64,000 bases of DNA from Oscheius sp. JU75 (taxonomy: Eukaryota > Nematoda > Chromadorea > Rhabditida > Rhabditidae), in the NCBI GenBank assembly GCA_037178855.1, contig JASJZC010000007.1, positions 1,054,001-1,118,000 on the forward strand, written 5' to 3'. This document shows positions 50,801-63,607 of this stretch, one piece after another. Every line of letters starts with the position of its first letter. The stretch's first letter is position 1. Both the position numbers and the translations under genes were made by a program. The notes under the pieces were generated by a model that was not told where the DNA came from, made no database searches, and worked only from the letters and a program-made list of their open reading frames with translations.

Positions 50801-53800
50801 ACAATTTAGAGTCTCCCTTGAGGTCCCATATCGCTCGTAGTACTTGTGGAGAAAACCAAATTGGATGTTTAGAGACCGCGAAACGGGCCCGACCTCCTGA
50901 CAAAAACAATCGGATTAGGAGCTCCATGTGTTTAGAATTGGTCTCAATGAAGACCACTAACTAAAAGTAATAGGGTTTTTTATGAGCTGCTGTATACAGT
51001 GTGGATGCATCATAATTTACGCGCCAAATCTTGGGATTAAGCACAAAAGAAATGTATGAAGTTAGTCGTGCGCGGAAGCTACGCCAAATTTGGCCAGAAC
51101 AATGAATGCCCAGTCTGTAGGATGGATGCTTTAGGATTGGGGTTTGGTAGAGCAAATGCATGACAGGAAGTTGCTGAAAGACATAAAACACAAAAATGTG
51201 TCTGTGGGTGTCGCGGTTCTTTGCGCTAGAACAAATGACCCAAACCGAGCAGGCTCTAAACAAAATTAGGTTCAGGCCCCAGCTAAATGACGAACCTTGT
51301 TAGTACTTACTTCCCTTTCGGTGTCGACCGTTGCAAACTGGTTCACACAAAATTTGAATTGAATATGTCAAGAAAAGATTTGCAAGTTTGCAAGAGATGT
51401 TCCAGGATAGTTAGAACAACGGATTTCACAAATGGTAGTGTTTCTAAGGGAGGTTAGATCATGATTAATCAGCTACCATCTATAATAGAGAAATTGACGA
51501 CGGATGCTACTTCTAGTTTTGCAAGTATTTGCTAGTGGCAGTAACTGTTTCAGGTCAGCAAGACGCATATTCTACTATTGAAGATCGGTTTCTTGATGCG
51601 CTTATACTATAGCTTTGGCACTGCAAATGTCCAACTGCAAAAGATCCTAAGCTGTTTGTTCAACAATTCGCAAGTTCTGTATACCGGATTGTTTTGAATA
51701 CGACTAGGAAGAACCTACGCGCATGTAACCGTTATTTTGTGCTCTTCACTTCACATAGCCTTCGAAACTTATAGGATGAAACACCCTGGAAGACAAGATA
51801 TTAGAGTAGACCCATCCAGTTCAACCCACTGCTCCCACTAAAGAACGCTATGAACTCGTGTCACTGATGTTTACTTCATCAACTGAATAATAAAAGTCAA
51901 AAAGATGAACTTCTCCAGTAGTTTTTGACGCCATCTCCCCACCCAGTCCCGGCTTAAGCCTTTAAAACAAACGAAGAGGTCATTCCTTGACGAGGATGGG
52001 AGACATACACACACACGTGCGCGGGCCTCTAAATGACACCATTGATGAAAATTGTTTCAGCGTTCGGTTAAAGGATCACACGTTTTTTCCCGGCTTGAGA
52101 AAATACAAAATCAAGTACAGGAAAAGAAATGAAAGAACTAGAGACTACTGATACTTGTGTTGCAGCCATTCGGAGTTCTGTTTAACGAAGCCCGACCCTG
52201 GTCTCAAAAGACCTGAATAGTTGGCCGTGATGGATGAGCGGACGACGTCTAATGTGACACAAAATGAACTAATGGAAAAAGCCCACCCCATCATCATGCC
52301 CACCACGATGCTCACAAAAAAGAGGGCAGAGCCATGAGGTCATACAAGGCGGGCAAACCATTGTTTTGCTTGCTTGGATGAACACTACTTAGAGAACCTT
52401 TAGATGGCTGTGAAAGACCATGAAATCGGAAGAGGGAGAAAAATTTTTTGGAAGACGACCACAAGTTGCAACCTCCAAAAGAGACTCTTCAACTTTGAGT
52501 TCTGCGGAAGGAACAACAAATGCAGTGCGTGCAACTTTTTGTCGTCCAGAGTTCGAGTACTCTCCGAATGATGGAAAAATGAGCTTCAACCTTCAACCCG
52601 GAGAATAAAAATGAAAATGTGAAGAATGATTCTAACGTAAAGCTATAAAAAAAACTTGCTTTGTCCAAATTTTTTTCAGCAATTCTCTTCCCACTCCTGA
52701 TGCTGCGTGCCATATTGGCTTCGAGCATTTAAGTCGCACTCTGACCCAAAAAACAAAGTGAGAGAACTAAAGTAAACAGTTGAAAACATCACAGAACACC
52801 TCATATCTGGTTTACCTTTGCCAATGTAGGCCAAGATGTGTTTATACAACGCAAAAGTTTCACTGTCCCTCAACATTAAAAACACGCACCTGAGCTGGAA
52901 TCCTAGACATGCTGAGATTTAGCGAATGAGTTAAATAATGCGGATCATTTTCAAATAATGTAATAAACCCGCCCACTCTACTAATAGCTCTCTTCTATTA
53001 CAGCGTGTGTTTTACAAACTGTGTTTATAAAGTGTGTTTTAAAACTTTTTTGCAGGTCGTCATTTTGTAGCGGTCGCTGAAAAGGGCTTTTTAGACAGAA
53101 TGACAATAAACACTTTTGAATAACGGAGGAAAAACATAAGAATATGCGTTTAAGTTAAGCGAAATGTTCATAATGAGAAATTCCTATTATTTCTGAACAA
53201 TTTCAATCGAACAGGTTACAGTCTTTTTCGTCCTTCTAGCTAACAACGCTACTTGATTCTAATCAAGGTCAACCGTGGATAGTTGACGACAGTATTGTCC
53301 AAGCAAGTTGAAACAGATATATGATGAGTCGCTCTGCCAGAAGAGAAGGCAAGGACCATGATAAATAATTGCCTGATATATTGAAGTAGAACGATGGGAA
53401 GGAAAAGGAAAGAAAAAAGAGTCTTGACGTTCAGTTATTAAAAACTTGTACGTTCAGAAATTTATAGAAAGAGAATGATGGCATGTGGTTTTAGAACCAG
53501 AAAGTTGTCATCAAGCATGTTGTAAATTGTCCATCATTCAACATCATAAAAAGAGCAAGGAACAAAGTTCCCTGAAGGCGGAAGTCGGCAAATCATTGAC
53601 CCAAAAGCCAGAGAAATGAAAAGAGGGAGATCCGCGTTTTTGCCTTTTTTTATGACGCGATGCGGTAGGTTGCATGAAAAGAGAGGACTTTTAGCCATTA
53701 GACTTCCGTCCAATAAAGGTTTAGATGACATTGATGAAACATTGCTCTCTTACTGCCCCCGGAAGTCTACATTTTCATTAGTGATCACTATGTGTTAACT

Positions 53801-55273
53801 TTGAAACTTAAGTGTTGCTTGTTGCAACGGATATAGCGAGCAAGTACGGGGGCTTCATCTTGGAAGTGCATGGGAATTGCCAAAGTTATGAGCCTATTCG
53901 ACCTCTTTATGACTTCCTGGCCTGGGAAATTAGGAAAATTGAAACTTCAGAATTAAAGAATAGTATGAAACAATGCATCGTCAGTTTCAATAGTGAGAGG
54001 GAACAATCTAGTTTGTAAGCTAATAGTGCAGCAAGCCATGATGATAAAGATCTACGTAACATAACACATCTTATTAATGATGTCCGTAACACATTTCCTG
54101 TTGTCTGTGCTGGCCACTTCCTTGAGTGCAAGGTTGCTCAGGCCTATTCTTTGGACAAACCGTGTTTTCAGAGTCAACTGCAAAGATGAAAAAAGGATGC
54201 TCGATGGAATAGAATACATGACGCTATAAATCTCTGTAATTATGTGAAAAATTTTATAGTTCAAACTTCTCAAAAATAGTCCAAAGTCAAGGCGGAAGCA
54301 AACGCCAGGACCAAACAAATTTAATATGCAAAAGAGTTATGGCTTATTTCTCCGAGTCTTATTGAAGTCTTTCTTTTTCTATTTGGGAGAAACATGAGAG
54401 CGGGAATTGAGTCAGGAAGCTGGCCATGGTCTGATCACCAGTTTCTTCGGCAAAAAGCAGATCAGGGAGCGGTTGTCTTTTCTCGTAGTAACAGACGTTG
54501 ACATGCGGTTTCGTCAAAACAACAAGGTTATTGCGTTACATAAGTGTCAGTCATTTCGGAGATCGAGATCGGCCACTTTTCGCCTTCTCAAGAAACATTA
54601 TATTACCCTGTGGTTTTTCAAAAAAGGAGTAAGATCAAAAGCTTAAAGGGATGCCTGAATACTACGAAATAGTTTGCAAATGTCGGGTGAGCACTTGAAA
54701 ACGAACACTTAGTTAGTCTGTCTGGCAGTCAGTTAACAAGCAAGGATAGTTTGCTCCGGTTGGTCAAAAGCATGTAAAAGCCAGACAGACAAATCAGCAC
54801 ATGTCATACTTTGCCATTGTCTGTCTAGTTATCTGTGCTCATCCTTGAAGCTGATTCTCTATGTCTGGAATAGGAAAATGGCCTGTTAGAAACTGCTTGA
54901 GCATTAAAAACTAATAAAAAGCTTGATGAGAGCTTTGTGTAAAGACTCAAAGCGCAAGGATGGATTCGTGCAGCATCAAAATCAAAGAATGCGTGAATCA
55001 TAATCAAAGGTCAAGAAATGCGAACTTTCCTCACATTCCTCTTCAGAACTCTTTTTTGAACCTTCACGCTCTATTTATGCAGTTGAAGAGCATACAGTCT
55101 AACGTAGTCTCTGAATATTTCGTACCCTCCCAAAAACGCCAGAGATCAGGGCTGATTTCTCCGGAGGGATCTTTATGTTTTACGCTCAAGTGCGCATACG
55201 TTGACGTTTGTCTTTCCGGCTCCTTTTATGACTGAAAGCAGCGAAGAAGGTTTATTAGCATTCAATATGTCTT
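44877..55273. other. 10-kb gene-poor region, purine-rich on the plus strand
   Basis: No convincing coding gene, tRNA or structural RNA seen on either strand. The longest frame (47566-47952, 128 codons) has no domain, splice pattern or neighbour support. From about 46.9 to 54.5 kb the plus strand is visibly A/G-rich. A perfect 11-bp inverted repeat lies at 54716-54726/54780-54790. It may hold distal regulatory DNA of the NPY/F-like receptor, an unannotated non-coding RNA, or an undetected exon. Confidence 0.45.
54716..54790. repeat. 11-bp inverted repeat
   Basis: GTCTGTCTGGC at 54716-54726 is matched exactly by GCCAGACAGAC at 54780-54790, with a 53-base spacer; another GTCTGTCTAG lies just downstream (54819-54828). 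Confidence 0.8.
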
Positions 55274-58200
55274 TCAGACTTGGAATCCTTCAGTGGGAGG
55301 CAGACTCTTTTCAGTGAAAGAGATGGGCACCTTGGCTCGGAATCGCTGACCAGTCTCGATCAAGTAACATTCGCCCTTGAAGCCAAGGGCTTTGACGACT
55401 TCACCTGCCGTGATGGTCAGTCCACTGGCGTGATCTGAACATTAACATGTTCAAGAACATTGCTTAACCCAAAGGTGCACTCTGACTCACCAACATGGTC
55501 GACAACCATTGTTCTTCTTTGAGGGAACTTGTGTAAGCGGCCGTCTCTCAGCTCATAGCTTCGGGGTGGTGGTACTGGAGGAGCCTCACTGTCATCAATA
55601 TGTGGAAGAGGCGTGTTTGGAGACATCAAACTGATAGACAGCTGGCTACCAGTCGCTGGACTCTGCAGCATACCAATCTGGTCCATCACAAACTGATCAT
55701 TCACTCGAGAGTATTCCAGTTTGTCATTGCTCTAAAATTATTATATACCACAAACAAGTGTTTTTACCTTGATGCAGTGTACAAATTTCATTTCGCAGTC
55801 GTCGATCTGGTTCTGTAGATCTGTTGCCAAGGCCAGCACACTATGAATAATGGTCGGATCATCCTTGATAAAGATGACTGCTCGAGGACTGTAACTGCCT
55901 GAACTATCCTTCAATCTGTCCAAATCTGTGGCGAAGAGTTTGTTGACAAAAGAGAAAGAGCAACACCGGGTGTCAAAAAGACGAATCTGTATAGAGAACT
56001 TTGAAAATGTCAACGAAGATAATTACAAGTTCCTTGTTGATTGTATTGCAGTTCTTCAGAACCATTTTGTTGAGATCGTAGTCGACGTTAAAGTTCCCGT
56101 CAGCATGTTTCACCGGACATGTGGTCTTGCTCAAAGTGATCTTGTTTTCGTAAGCCTGATCAATCTTTTCCAGTAGAATTTTGGCCTAAGTACACTTTCT
56201 AAAACGCTGCCTACGAAGCCAAACCTCTTTGCTCTGTCTTCCATCCAAAGAGTCATTCATCGTGTTGATGAGAAGTTCGGTGAGGGAGTTGTTTGAGGCC
56301 TTGGAATAGCCAGGGACGTCGACGATTCGAAAAATGGAGGCGGTTTGAGAGCCAACACTCACTCCTGAAACAGTTTTTGTGGACAACTCCAGATAAATGC
56401 TTACCCGAATCGTTGAAGGTACTACTATTGTTGTCGGCAGTATCAATTATGGAGTCCAGCATTCGGTTTGCGCGGGAAACAATGAGAAAGATCAGCCGGG
56501 AGAAGATGGCAGCTCCGAGCTCATCGCGCGTCTTCTGAGCTTCGGCTACTGTTGACTCACTAAGAGAACCGTTAAGGACTGTCCTGTAGAGTGAAAGCGA
56601 TGAAACTCCCAGCAAATGGGCAGCATCTTCGAGATCTAAACAAGAATTGAGTGTAAAAACAGCTTGAATATTACCTCCAATATTTTCAATGTCCACGTAG
56701 CCTTTGACTTCTTTGAAGCACAAATTGTTAAGAAGAGTGATGGCAGAAATGACGGAAAAGACGTCCTGAACAGAGATCCCGAGAGTGGTCAAAGCTGATT
56801 TGAAGTCTTCAAGCTTTCCATAGCTACTGTACTCTTCTCTGAGATAGAAGCCAGTCAAGCGAAGTCTTTCTGAAAAAAGGTACTTACAAAATAGATTGCT
56901 CACCTTTCTCAGAATCTTTTAGCTCACTTGCCAACATGGCAAAAATGTTAGCACGACTGGAGCGGCTGGGCGACTCAAGTAGGAAATGCTTTAGACGGAG
57001 ACGCACAATCTTGCCCTGTCGATGGTGGAGTTCGATGTGTTGGATCTGAAAATGACTGTTGTGTATTTAAATGATGAGATTCATTATATAGTCGATGCTA
57101 GCTCATGTACAGCCAAAGTCGAAGTGTCAATTAGTTGGCGCAAATATGTACGCTTATTTAGAACTAATATTTGATTATTTTGTAAGTTCAAATTTAAATT
57201 TATTTCTGGGATCGCAATCACAAGAGTGGTCGTGCGCCAGGTCCATAGTCCTGAGCCATTCAAGTCCGCCAATCCTGGCCTGTTGCAACCATGTAGTTGA
57301 ACGCTGTCTTAGTCGTTCCGTGGCCCGTCGTATCTCGTCTTCCCATCACGTTGGCGGTCGTCCCAAAACTCCTATTTGATTCAGAAGCATTCAATCAGTG
57401 GTAGCTTTTGACCATCTATCGCCGTTCATTGTAGCCAATTTCAAAGCCCATTCCATTTTCTTGTTCCAAGCGAATTGTACTACCGCCGGGAGGCCAGTTC
57501 GTCTACGTACACGTTTGTTCCTCATTCGATTGAGCAGACTCACTCGCATCATGGATCATTCCATTTTTCTCTGAGTCGTTGCCATTTTCCTTTTCTCTTC
57601 TGTTCGTAAGTTCCACATTTCGCACCCATATAGCATAGATGATGCCACGCACAACAGGAAAACTCGTCGTTTCAGCCGCATTGGAGCTGTTTTGTTGGTG
57701 AGGAAGTTTCTGTGTCGATTGAATGCTGCCCAGCCATTTTGTAAGTCTTTCGATAAAATATGGGTCAAATACTTACGCATCTCGAGGACAAGTTGTTTCT
57801 TCTCGAATTGATCGTAGTCAGAGGCCGTAAAGCACACAGTGTAGCCATTAGAACAGCCATGGCGCTCCCATCAACCTGGAGCTTCCTAGCAGCGTCAAAA
57901 CATGCCATTTCTGCCAGTTGCGACTTTCCAGAGCCGGATATGCCTCTAAATACGTGAAAATATAACTACGGAAGAAAGCTACCTAAAAACAACGGCACTG
58001 GCAGGAAGTTGAAGGAGAGAGTCAACAATGTTTCCTATGGCCTGGTACGGTTCATGGTTATTGTCGCCGGAAATGTTGCTGAACGGGTTGATAAATAGAA
58101 TATTGTCTCCTTTTGTGAACTGAAATAGCATTTTAGGATCTGTTAGACCAATTATCTTACCCAGCAATGTCCCTCCTGGAACTTATGACACATGAGACGA

Positions 58201-59165
58201 GTCAGCTCTTCTCCCTCCAGATCGGCTATATCGGCTACAGGATGTTGTTCGTAGTCGATTCGCTTCTTAATGGTCGACTCAGGCGCTATTGGAGGAAGTC
58301 GTTTCTGAAGACACGTATCCAACTTCTCCGCAAACGTCCGTATTGGCTTCGGCGGCGGAAATGTTCCGACAGATTCTGCAATTAATTGTTCGTTGAGTCA
58401 AAAAAGAAAACCACTTTCTACCCGTGCGTACCGGCCCATTATTGCGGATATGGGTTCGTTGTTTCTAGTCGCACTTTTCAAGCAGTGAATAACGGTCGTA
58501 TGAGGTTCACCGAAGAGTTTCGTTTAATTGATAACAGCTACCTATTTCACAATATATGTCACATCTACTACGTTCTGTATCTGTTAAAAAAAACCTAAGA
58601 AATGGGACCATAGTGATTTGTGCATATATAGCTATATTTTTTATTCTTCTGTGTTCCCAGTTAGTGTGTGGTTTTAACTTGTTCTTGTTGATCTCGACCT
58701 CTACTCTGTACTCATTTCCTCTTTTCTCACCCGTTCCATTTCCTCTCCCGTCATGTCAAAAAAGCATTGATTCTGAGAAGCCCAATCTACCAGCAACCTA
58801 TCTCGGAGAGCTTTTTTGAGAGACCTATATAGTAGTCACAAATGTGTTTCGATATCAATCTGCCGTCACTGGCCAAATATCTCTGTAGCTTGTGTCTGTA
58901 ACTACCCCGTTACCGTGTTTTAAGTTTTAACGTGTAGTAATGATTTCTTTTTTCCGAAATTTATTTTGTGTACAATAACAGGTTGGTGATCATAGCTCTC
59001 CACAGACCTTTTTGTACTTTCCACAGAAGACTTACCGCTAGCAGGTAGTCGCGTAGGGCCCAGACTCGATCTTCTGTACTGAGGCTTATTGTCAGCTTTT
59101 GTAAACGTCTCGCGGCGTTTGACTCTCGGAACCATTATGGAAGCAGACGGAACAGTGACTGACAT
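55274..59165 (-). CDS. Degenerate motor-only myosin
   Basis: A divergent myosin heavy chain made almost only of a motor domain. Twelve exons fit phase: 59036-59165, 58161-58375, 57983-58119, 57777-57945, 56904-57045, 56675-56869, 56405-56635, 56225-56364, 56027-56185, 55768-55986, 55491-55731, 55274-55434; 712 residues. The start ATG is 1 base after CATTTCAG. The N-terminus is basic/Ser-rich. Motor blocks in order: P-loop GISGSGKSQ (usual GESGAGKT), switch I NNLSSRC (NxxSSR kept), DLEDAAHLLGVSS, SRANRMLDSI, switch II/relay IFRIVDVPGYSKASNNSLTE (usual LDIxGFE; the Glu is Ser here), TCPVKHADGNFNVDYDL (usual HYAG.V.Y), and FVHCIKSNDK with FVMDQIGMLQ (usual VRCIKPN...V..QL). After it come a Pro-rich stretch (APPVPPPRSYEL) and a short end SLPPTEGFQV; no IQ motif, coiled coil, MyTH4 or FERM domain. 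Motor likely weak or inactive in ATPase. Intron 4 carries a LINE fragment. Confidence 0.83.
57215..57775 (-). mobile_element. Dead RTE-type non-LTR retrotransposon fragment
   Basis: Read on the minus strand, this intronic stretch encodes the conserved C-terminal end of RTE-like LINE polyproteins: TKxPMRLKRRVF-like start, SMLYGCEMWNLRTEEKRKM, TTQRKMERSMMRVSLLNRMR, NKRVRRRTGLP, then (after a stop) GVLGRPPT-stop-WEDEIRRA and LQQARIGGLEWLRTMDLAH. In-frame stop codons and the missing reverse transcriptase core and endonuclease show a 5'-truncated, decayed copy. It lies in intron 4 of the myosin gene, same strand. Confidence 0.8.
57556..57775 (-). pseudogene. Reverse transcriptase C-terminal remnant
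   Basis: The longest still-open part of the LINE fragment above; matches the end of the reverse transcriptase (LYGCEMW, RRTGLP). Not expected to be functional. Confidence 0.7.
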
Positions 59166-62100
59166 CCTGAAATGTCTGAAGTTGGAAGGGAAACAGAGAA
59201 AAACCCACATGCTGATGGTAGAGGGTTGATAGTTTTCCTTAGTACCCGGAAAGCAGGAATGCCGTCTCATTGTGCTGTTTCTCGAGGCTGGAGGAGATTC
59301 TGTAAATGAGAGAAGTTGTCCAAAAATTGTGTCTCTTCCAAATTCAGACGTTTTTCTCAATTTGAGGCGGAACAAAAACACAATCAGAAAGAACGCCAAA
59401 GCAATGTTGGTGGTGGTTTTGTGTCCCTGTATGGTGTCAATCGGAAAACTGCGAGAACAAGAGTAACTACTGTATTCGCATCCTTTTGTTCCAAAATTAC
59501 CTATAATTGTGGGTTTATACCACATTTGTAAAACATAAAACAGCATGTTCTCTTGTGACTAGGTCTGGAAAATCAAGTTTTGAAATGGTGGGCGGATATA
59601 CGCTTCAAAGCATCGGATTACCAATAAAATTTGAGCTTCCCGGTGTGAGAAGAAGCAAAAACGACTGACTTAGAGGTATTCGGGGACAGAGGAAGAGTCT
59701 GTTCAGAATCTAATCAGGGAAACGAGGGTGTTCTTCTACCAGGAATGTGCAATCAGCAGAAAATGCGACACTCATGGTCCAATGCCTCCTGAATTCCAGA
59801 TGCAATTGAATGAAAAGAATTGTTTTAGTCTGGTTGCACTGTTGGAACGGGAAATTTGTGAAGGTAGTTATACAATTAAAAAGATCTAAAAGTACATATT
59901 TCAAAGATACGTTTACAAGCTACGAAATTGAGTGAACAGTGCTTTATGAGATTCTACCTGAGAACTCATCTCTAAAGTTGTAGAGACTCTTAAGAAACCG
60001 GGGCATCAGATATATACTCGTACAAGACAAAAGTTATCTGGTCTCTCACCCCCATTGTTTCTGTCTTTTTTCTCACAAGGTCACATGCAATACTACATTT
60101 CCATGTACAAAATGTCATTCAACGAAATTTCCTCCAAAAGAGCACGTATATTATGATTCGGCAACATTCTCAAGTTTTGCCAATGAAAAAACTATTTTGG
60201 ATGATCGGAAAATAATGTGTCAAATTGTCAGTGTGTGTTCACAAAAAACAACCAAACGTCCAGGAAACGCGGGCATTTTTTGGCGCGGATTCAAACAGCT
60301 CAAAATTGATATAAATTTCAATGAGTTCTTCTTTTAAATCATTTTTCTTATGTTGAAGAAGAATTCGTCGCGAAGACCTCAACCTTGTTACTCCCCTGAT
60401 CAATATTCATATTAGTATTGATTCCCCCGAAGATATTGTTCCTCTTGTGTCCGAGGAGAGTGATTTGGACGAAGGTGAGTTTCCTACTTTATTCCAAGGA
60501 ATGTTACCTATTGTTTAACAAAAGCAAAACGGAAAAATAACTAAAAATACGGAAAGCGAAATGCTTGAAGCTAATTTCTAGCCGTTCGAATCCGCCCCAA
60601 AAAAAGCCCGCGATACCTGGTCGTTCGGTTGTTTTTTGTGAACACACTATAAGCAATATTTCATAACTTGGTATGTTGAGATAAGCAAGTGGTCCTACCT
60701 CTGTATACCATGCTCATGGAAGCCATCCTTGGTATATACAGCATGGTTGCGCAGCTAGACAGCTTAGAAGGGACAATAATGTTTCAAAGCTAGGCGTTCC
60801 AGCACCACCCCTTTCGAAAAATCATAGCTCATCTGTCAGAAGAGCATCAGAAGCAACAAACAAGTTATTGTCCCCAAAGTTTCGGGATCAAGAGTCTTGT
60901 TGACAAAAATGAATATATCCACGCTGAGGGCAGCAGTCCCCAAGGACCCACGTTGTCTTGTTTTTCTGGATTTTACCAAATTTAGCCCTCACGAGCCATA
61001 AAAATATCTTTTCAATAACTGACCCGGGATGATCATGCTCCTCGTGGGAAGAGGTGTTGGTGTATCGCGAGCCGAGACGGGTGAGAACAGGTTCGTGGAG
61101 AGACGCGAGTCTGGAGAATACTCCCGGTATGAACGACATCGGACCTCTCGAGAACTTAGTTCCCCGCTTAGTTGAGCCCTGACCATCCTTAGCTGTCTAG
61201 AGAGCTAAAAATACGTCTTCTGTCCTTTGTTTGTCGAGCTGTTGATTTACCGTGTCAATATCCTCGCGCAGTCTTTGGACATCAACCTCTCGATTGCGCG
61301 AAAGGGTTCTCGCCGCACTAAAACTTCAAATTCAAAAGGAAAGAGGATGACTCACTTTCTTGGCGGGAGAGGAGGTCCATCGACTGGCCGTGGTCGTGGC
61401 AAAGTCTGACTCCGCCACATCCTCTTACAAGATCCCCTGCAAAAACTTGTTCACCAGGAAAGTTTGCCTGGTAAGAAAACAAAATTGAAAATTTGTAGAT
61501 GAATCTCAAACGATATACAATACGCTTCAGGAGACATGCCTTCTCGATACTACCAATCCGCACAAATAGAGTGTCTTGTCTTGACAAATATGATGTTATA
61601 CGGAATTTGACACCTGGCCGGTACTTAGCTATCCTAAACGGTACGGGGTTAAATTCTCCTACTGGCAAGACAGTACAGGTGAAACAATTTCAAATGTCAT
61701 GTATGTTTTGATCGGAACTACCCTGAACACGCCTGTCCATTCACACAGGCCTACGACGTGACCAAGAAAAGAGTCATCAGTTAGTCAGCATGGGAACCGG
61801 AAAAAAATAAACGCGAAAGGGTTGCGAGGATAAATATGCGTGGAAAAGATCCGTCAGAAGAGTGGACTGTCGGCGCAGCTGGAGAACATCTGGACAGTAA
61901 AAACTCGATTCAAAATTGCGTTAGATTCTATTACTTAGCTCTGTCTCTGTTGGGAGACAAATTTGCTGCCGTAGGGTGAAGAACAATGTAGGTCATGTAA
62001 ATTACCGCAGTTTCGTGACGCCTTTTCTCAAAAACGGCGGGAGTGAACAAGAGGAGATTAACGGACAAGATAGCAAAATCGGTCAAATTGAAGGAAAAAA

Positions 62101-63476
62101 GGGGAGAGACTAACTTAAAACGCTTCCAACAGCGTTTGAACCTGCGCTTGTTCAGTCTCATTGTCTCAAAAGACCCAAGACATCAACCCAGCGTCGGTCG
62201 AGCTGTTTCTTCGTCCCGCTTCCCTCTCCCTGGCTGTCACACGGCGCGTTGACAGATCTCGCCTCTGGTGGTCAGCACAGCGTTCTGCAAATAGAACAAA
62301 TTTTTGATGGATAATGAAACATGTGAAAACAATCAATTGCAATTGCACTAACCGTAACTTGGAGTTTAGTATCAGAGTTTTACAAATCCAGTGCAAGAGA
62401 ACTCTCCCCTCTCCATGTCATAGCCTTGTTGGTTTATTCATTTTCTTCGTCCTTTTTTTTTACCAAACATAATTGCAAATGAGGGCTCAAAAATACTCTA
62501 ATCTTCTTTGAAACTCGAACTTTGGAAAAAAAAAGTATAGGAGTTCTTATTTCCTTTTATTTCCATGAAATTTTTTTATTTTTTTAGATTTCTTTGGATA
62601 AGATGGTATTGAAGGCTGAGAAGGGAAGGTTTCAACCCCCAGATATCGGCATGAGCCTGATGCCGTTAGAAAGGCCATCGAAAATAGTGGTATTTCACAG
62701 ATATTTCAGCTGCTGAATGGATGACTACCGTCCTCTGGAGCGTTTCCCGTTTCCAGATTTTGAGCTGAATTGGCGCCCCTTGGGGTTGGATATTGTGTCT
62801 CACTAGATGCATCTTGTTTAGAGCATTTCAAAAAGGGCAAACGTTTTGTTTTGATCGAAATATATGAAGGGGTAACAGGGATGAGAGACTGCAAGATATT
62901 CTCGACGCTCTTTTCCAGAAACCGTAACTTCTCCGCTACTTACCACAAAAATAGAGAAGCAAAAAAAGGCACAACGAGTTTGGAAAGTAGTGGAAAACTG
63001 ATGGTTGTAGACGTCAAAACGCATTCGCGGCCATTCAAACCGAAGAACTCACAATCGAAGACGTTAAGGACGTGCTTCTTCCCGAGTGTTGCTGAAATGA
63101 CGAGTATCCGATGTTGCAGCTGTACCAGCTGCAAAATGTCTATTCCTCCAGGAAATTGAACAAACTTTGAAACATAAGACGGTACTAACAGATGTGGGAA
63201 GTTTATTGGACCATTTTTAGAACGATTCTCGTTCCGTAAAGATTTGCCGACGTCCCCTTTGTTTTGCCTGGCCGGCCGACAGTTAGTCATTTTCGTCAGA
63301 GATGCCCTCCTGCGCCCAGTATCTGACTAAATTTTGAAACCAGACCGTTATAATTTGCTCTGGAAACCGCGATAGGAAATCTTCGTACCCGTATGATTAG
63401 GTCCTGCTAGTCTCTCATTGGAAAGACCAGAGAAACGAGCGGAGACATCATGACGCAGGGGGAGTGAGACGCCTTC
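59166..63476. other. Gene-poor region upstream of the myosin
   Basis: About 4.3 kb. The frame upstream of the myosin start (to 59546) looks like 5' flank. A possible orphan exon is listed separately at 60363-60474. Open stretches at 60888-61186, 61227-61409 and 61318-61668 show no domain. A T-rich tract and TTTTTTAG at 62575-62587 precede an ATG at 62603 with a 37-codon frame; too little to call a gene. Confidence 0.45.
60363..60474 (+). CDS. Candidate orphan exon
   Basis: An open stretch reading RREDLNLVTPLINIHISIDS, then PEDIVPLVSEESDLDE, ends at a strong donor (GAAG|GTGAGT at about 60475). The composition is protein-like, but there is no in-frame ATG, no clear acceptor and no obvious partner exon. 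Could be a coding remnant. Low confidence. Confidence 0.2.
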
Positions 63477-63594
63477 GCTTACGGCCACACCACGTTGAAA
63501 GTACGCCATCCCGTCCGATCTGGCAAGTCAAGCAACGTTGGGCCCGGTTAGTACTTGGATCGGAGACGGCTTGGGAATCCCGGGTGTCGTAAGC
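63477..63594 (+). rRNA. 5S ribosomal RNA
   Basis: A 118-nt 5S rRNA gene on the plus strand, GCTTACGGCCACACCACGTT to GGTGTCGTAAGC, one base different from the copy at 3170-3287 and in opposite orientation. Internal control regions intact. Followed by TTTTTGTTTTTTT. The bases just upstream (AGTGAGACGCCTTC) resemble those before the other copy. Confidence 0.97.
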
Positions 63595-63607
63595 TTTTTG
63601 TTTTTTT
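63595..63607 (+). terminator. Pol III T-run terminator of 5S rRNA
   Basis: TTTTTGTTTTTTT directly follows the 5S 3' end, the usual RNA polymerase III stop. Confidence 0.85.

Noticed and set aside
51545-51552. CTGTTTCA, the core of the nematode 21U-RNA upstream motif
   Set aside because: Scattered single occurrences (also near 5128 and 45629) without the AT-rich context and spacing needed; no cluster seen.
60989-61186. Open frames on both strands in a GC-richer patch
   Set aside because: Neither strand gives a recognisable protein, and the frames are short and mutually overlapping.
61227-61409. Gly/Arg-rich frame ending GGPSTGRGRGKV
   Set aside because: Recalls RGG tails of Sm-type proteins, but no Sm fold or other domain lies upstream and there is no splice support.
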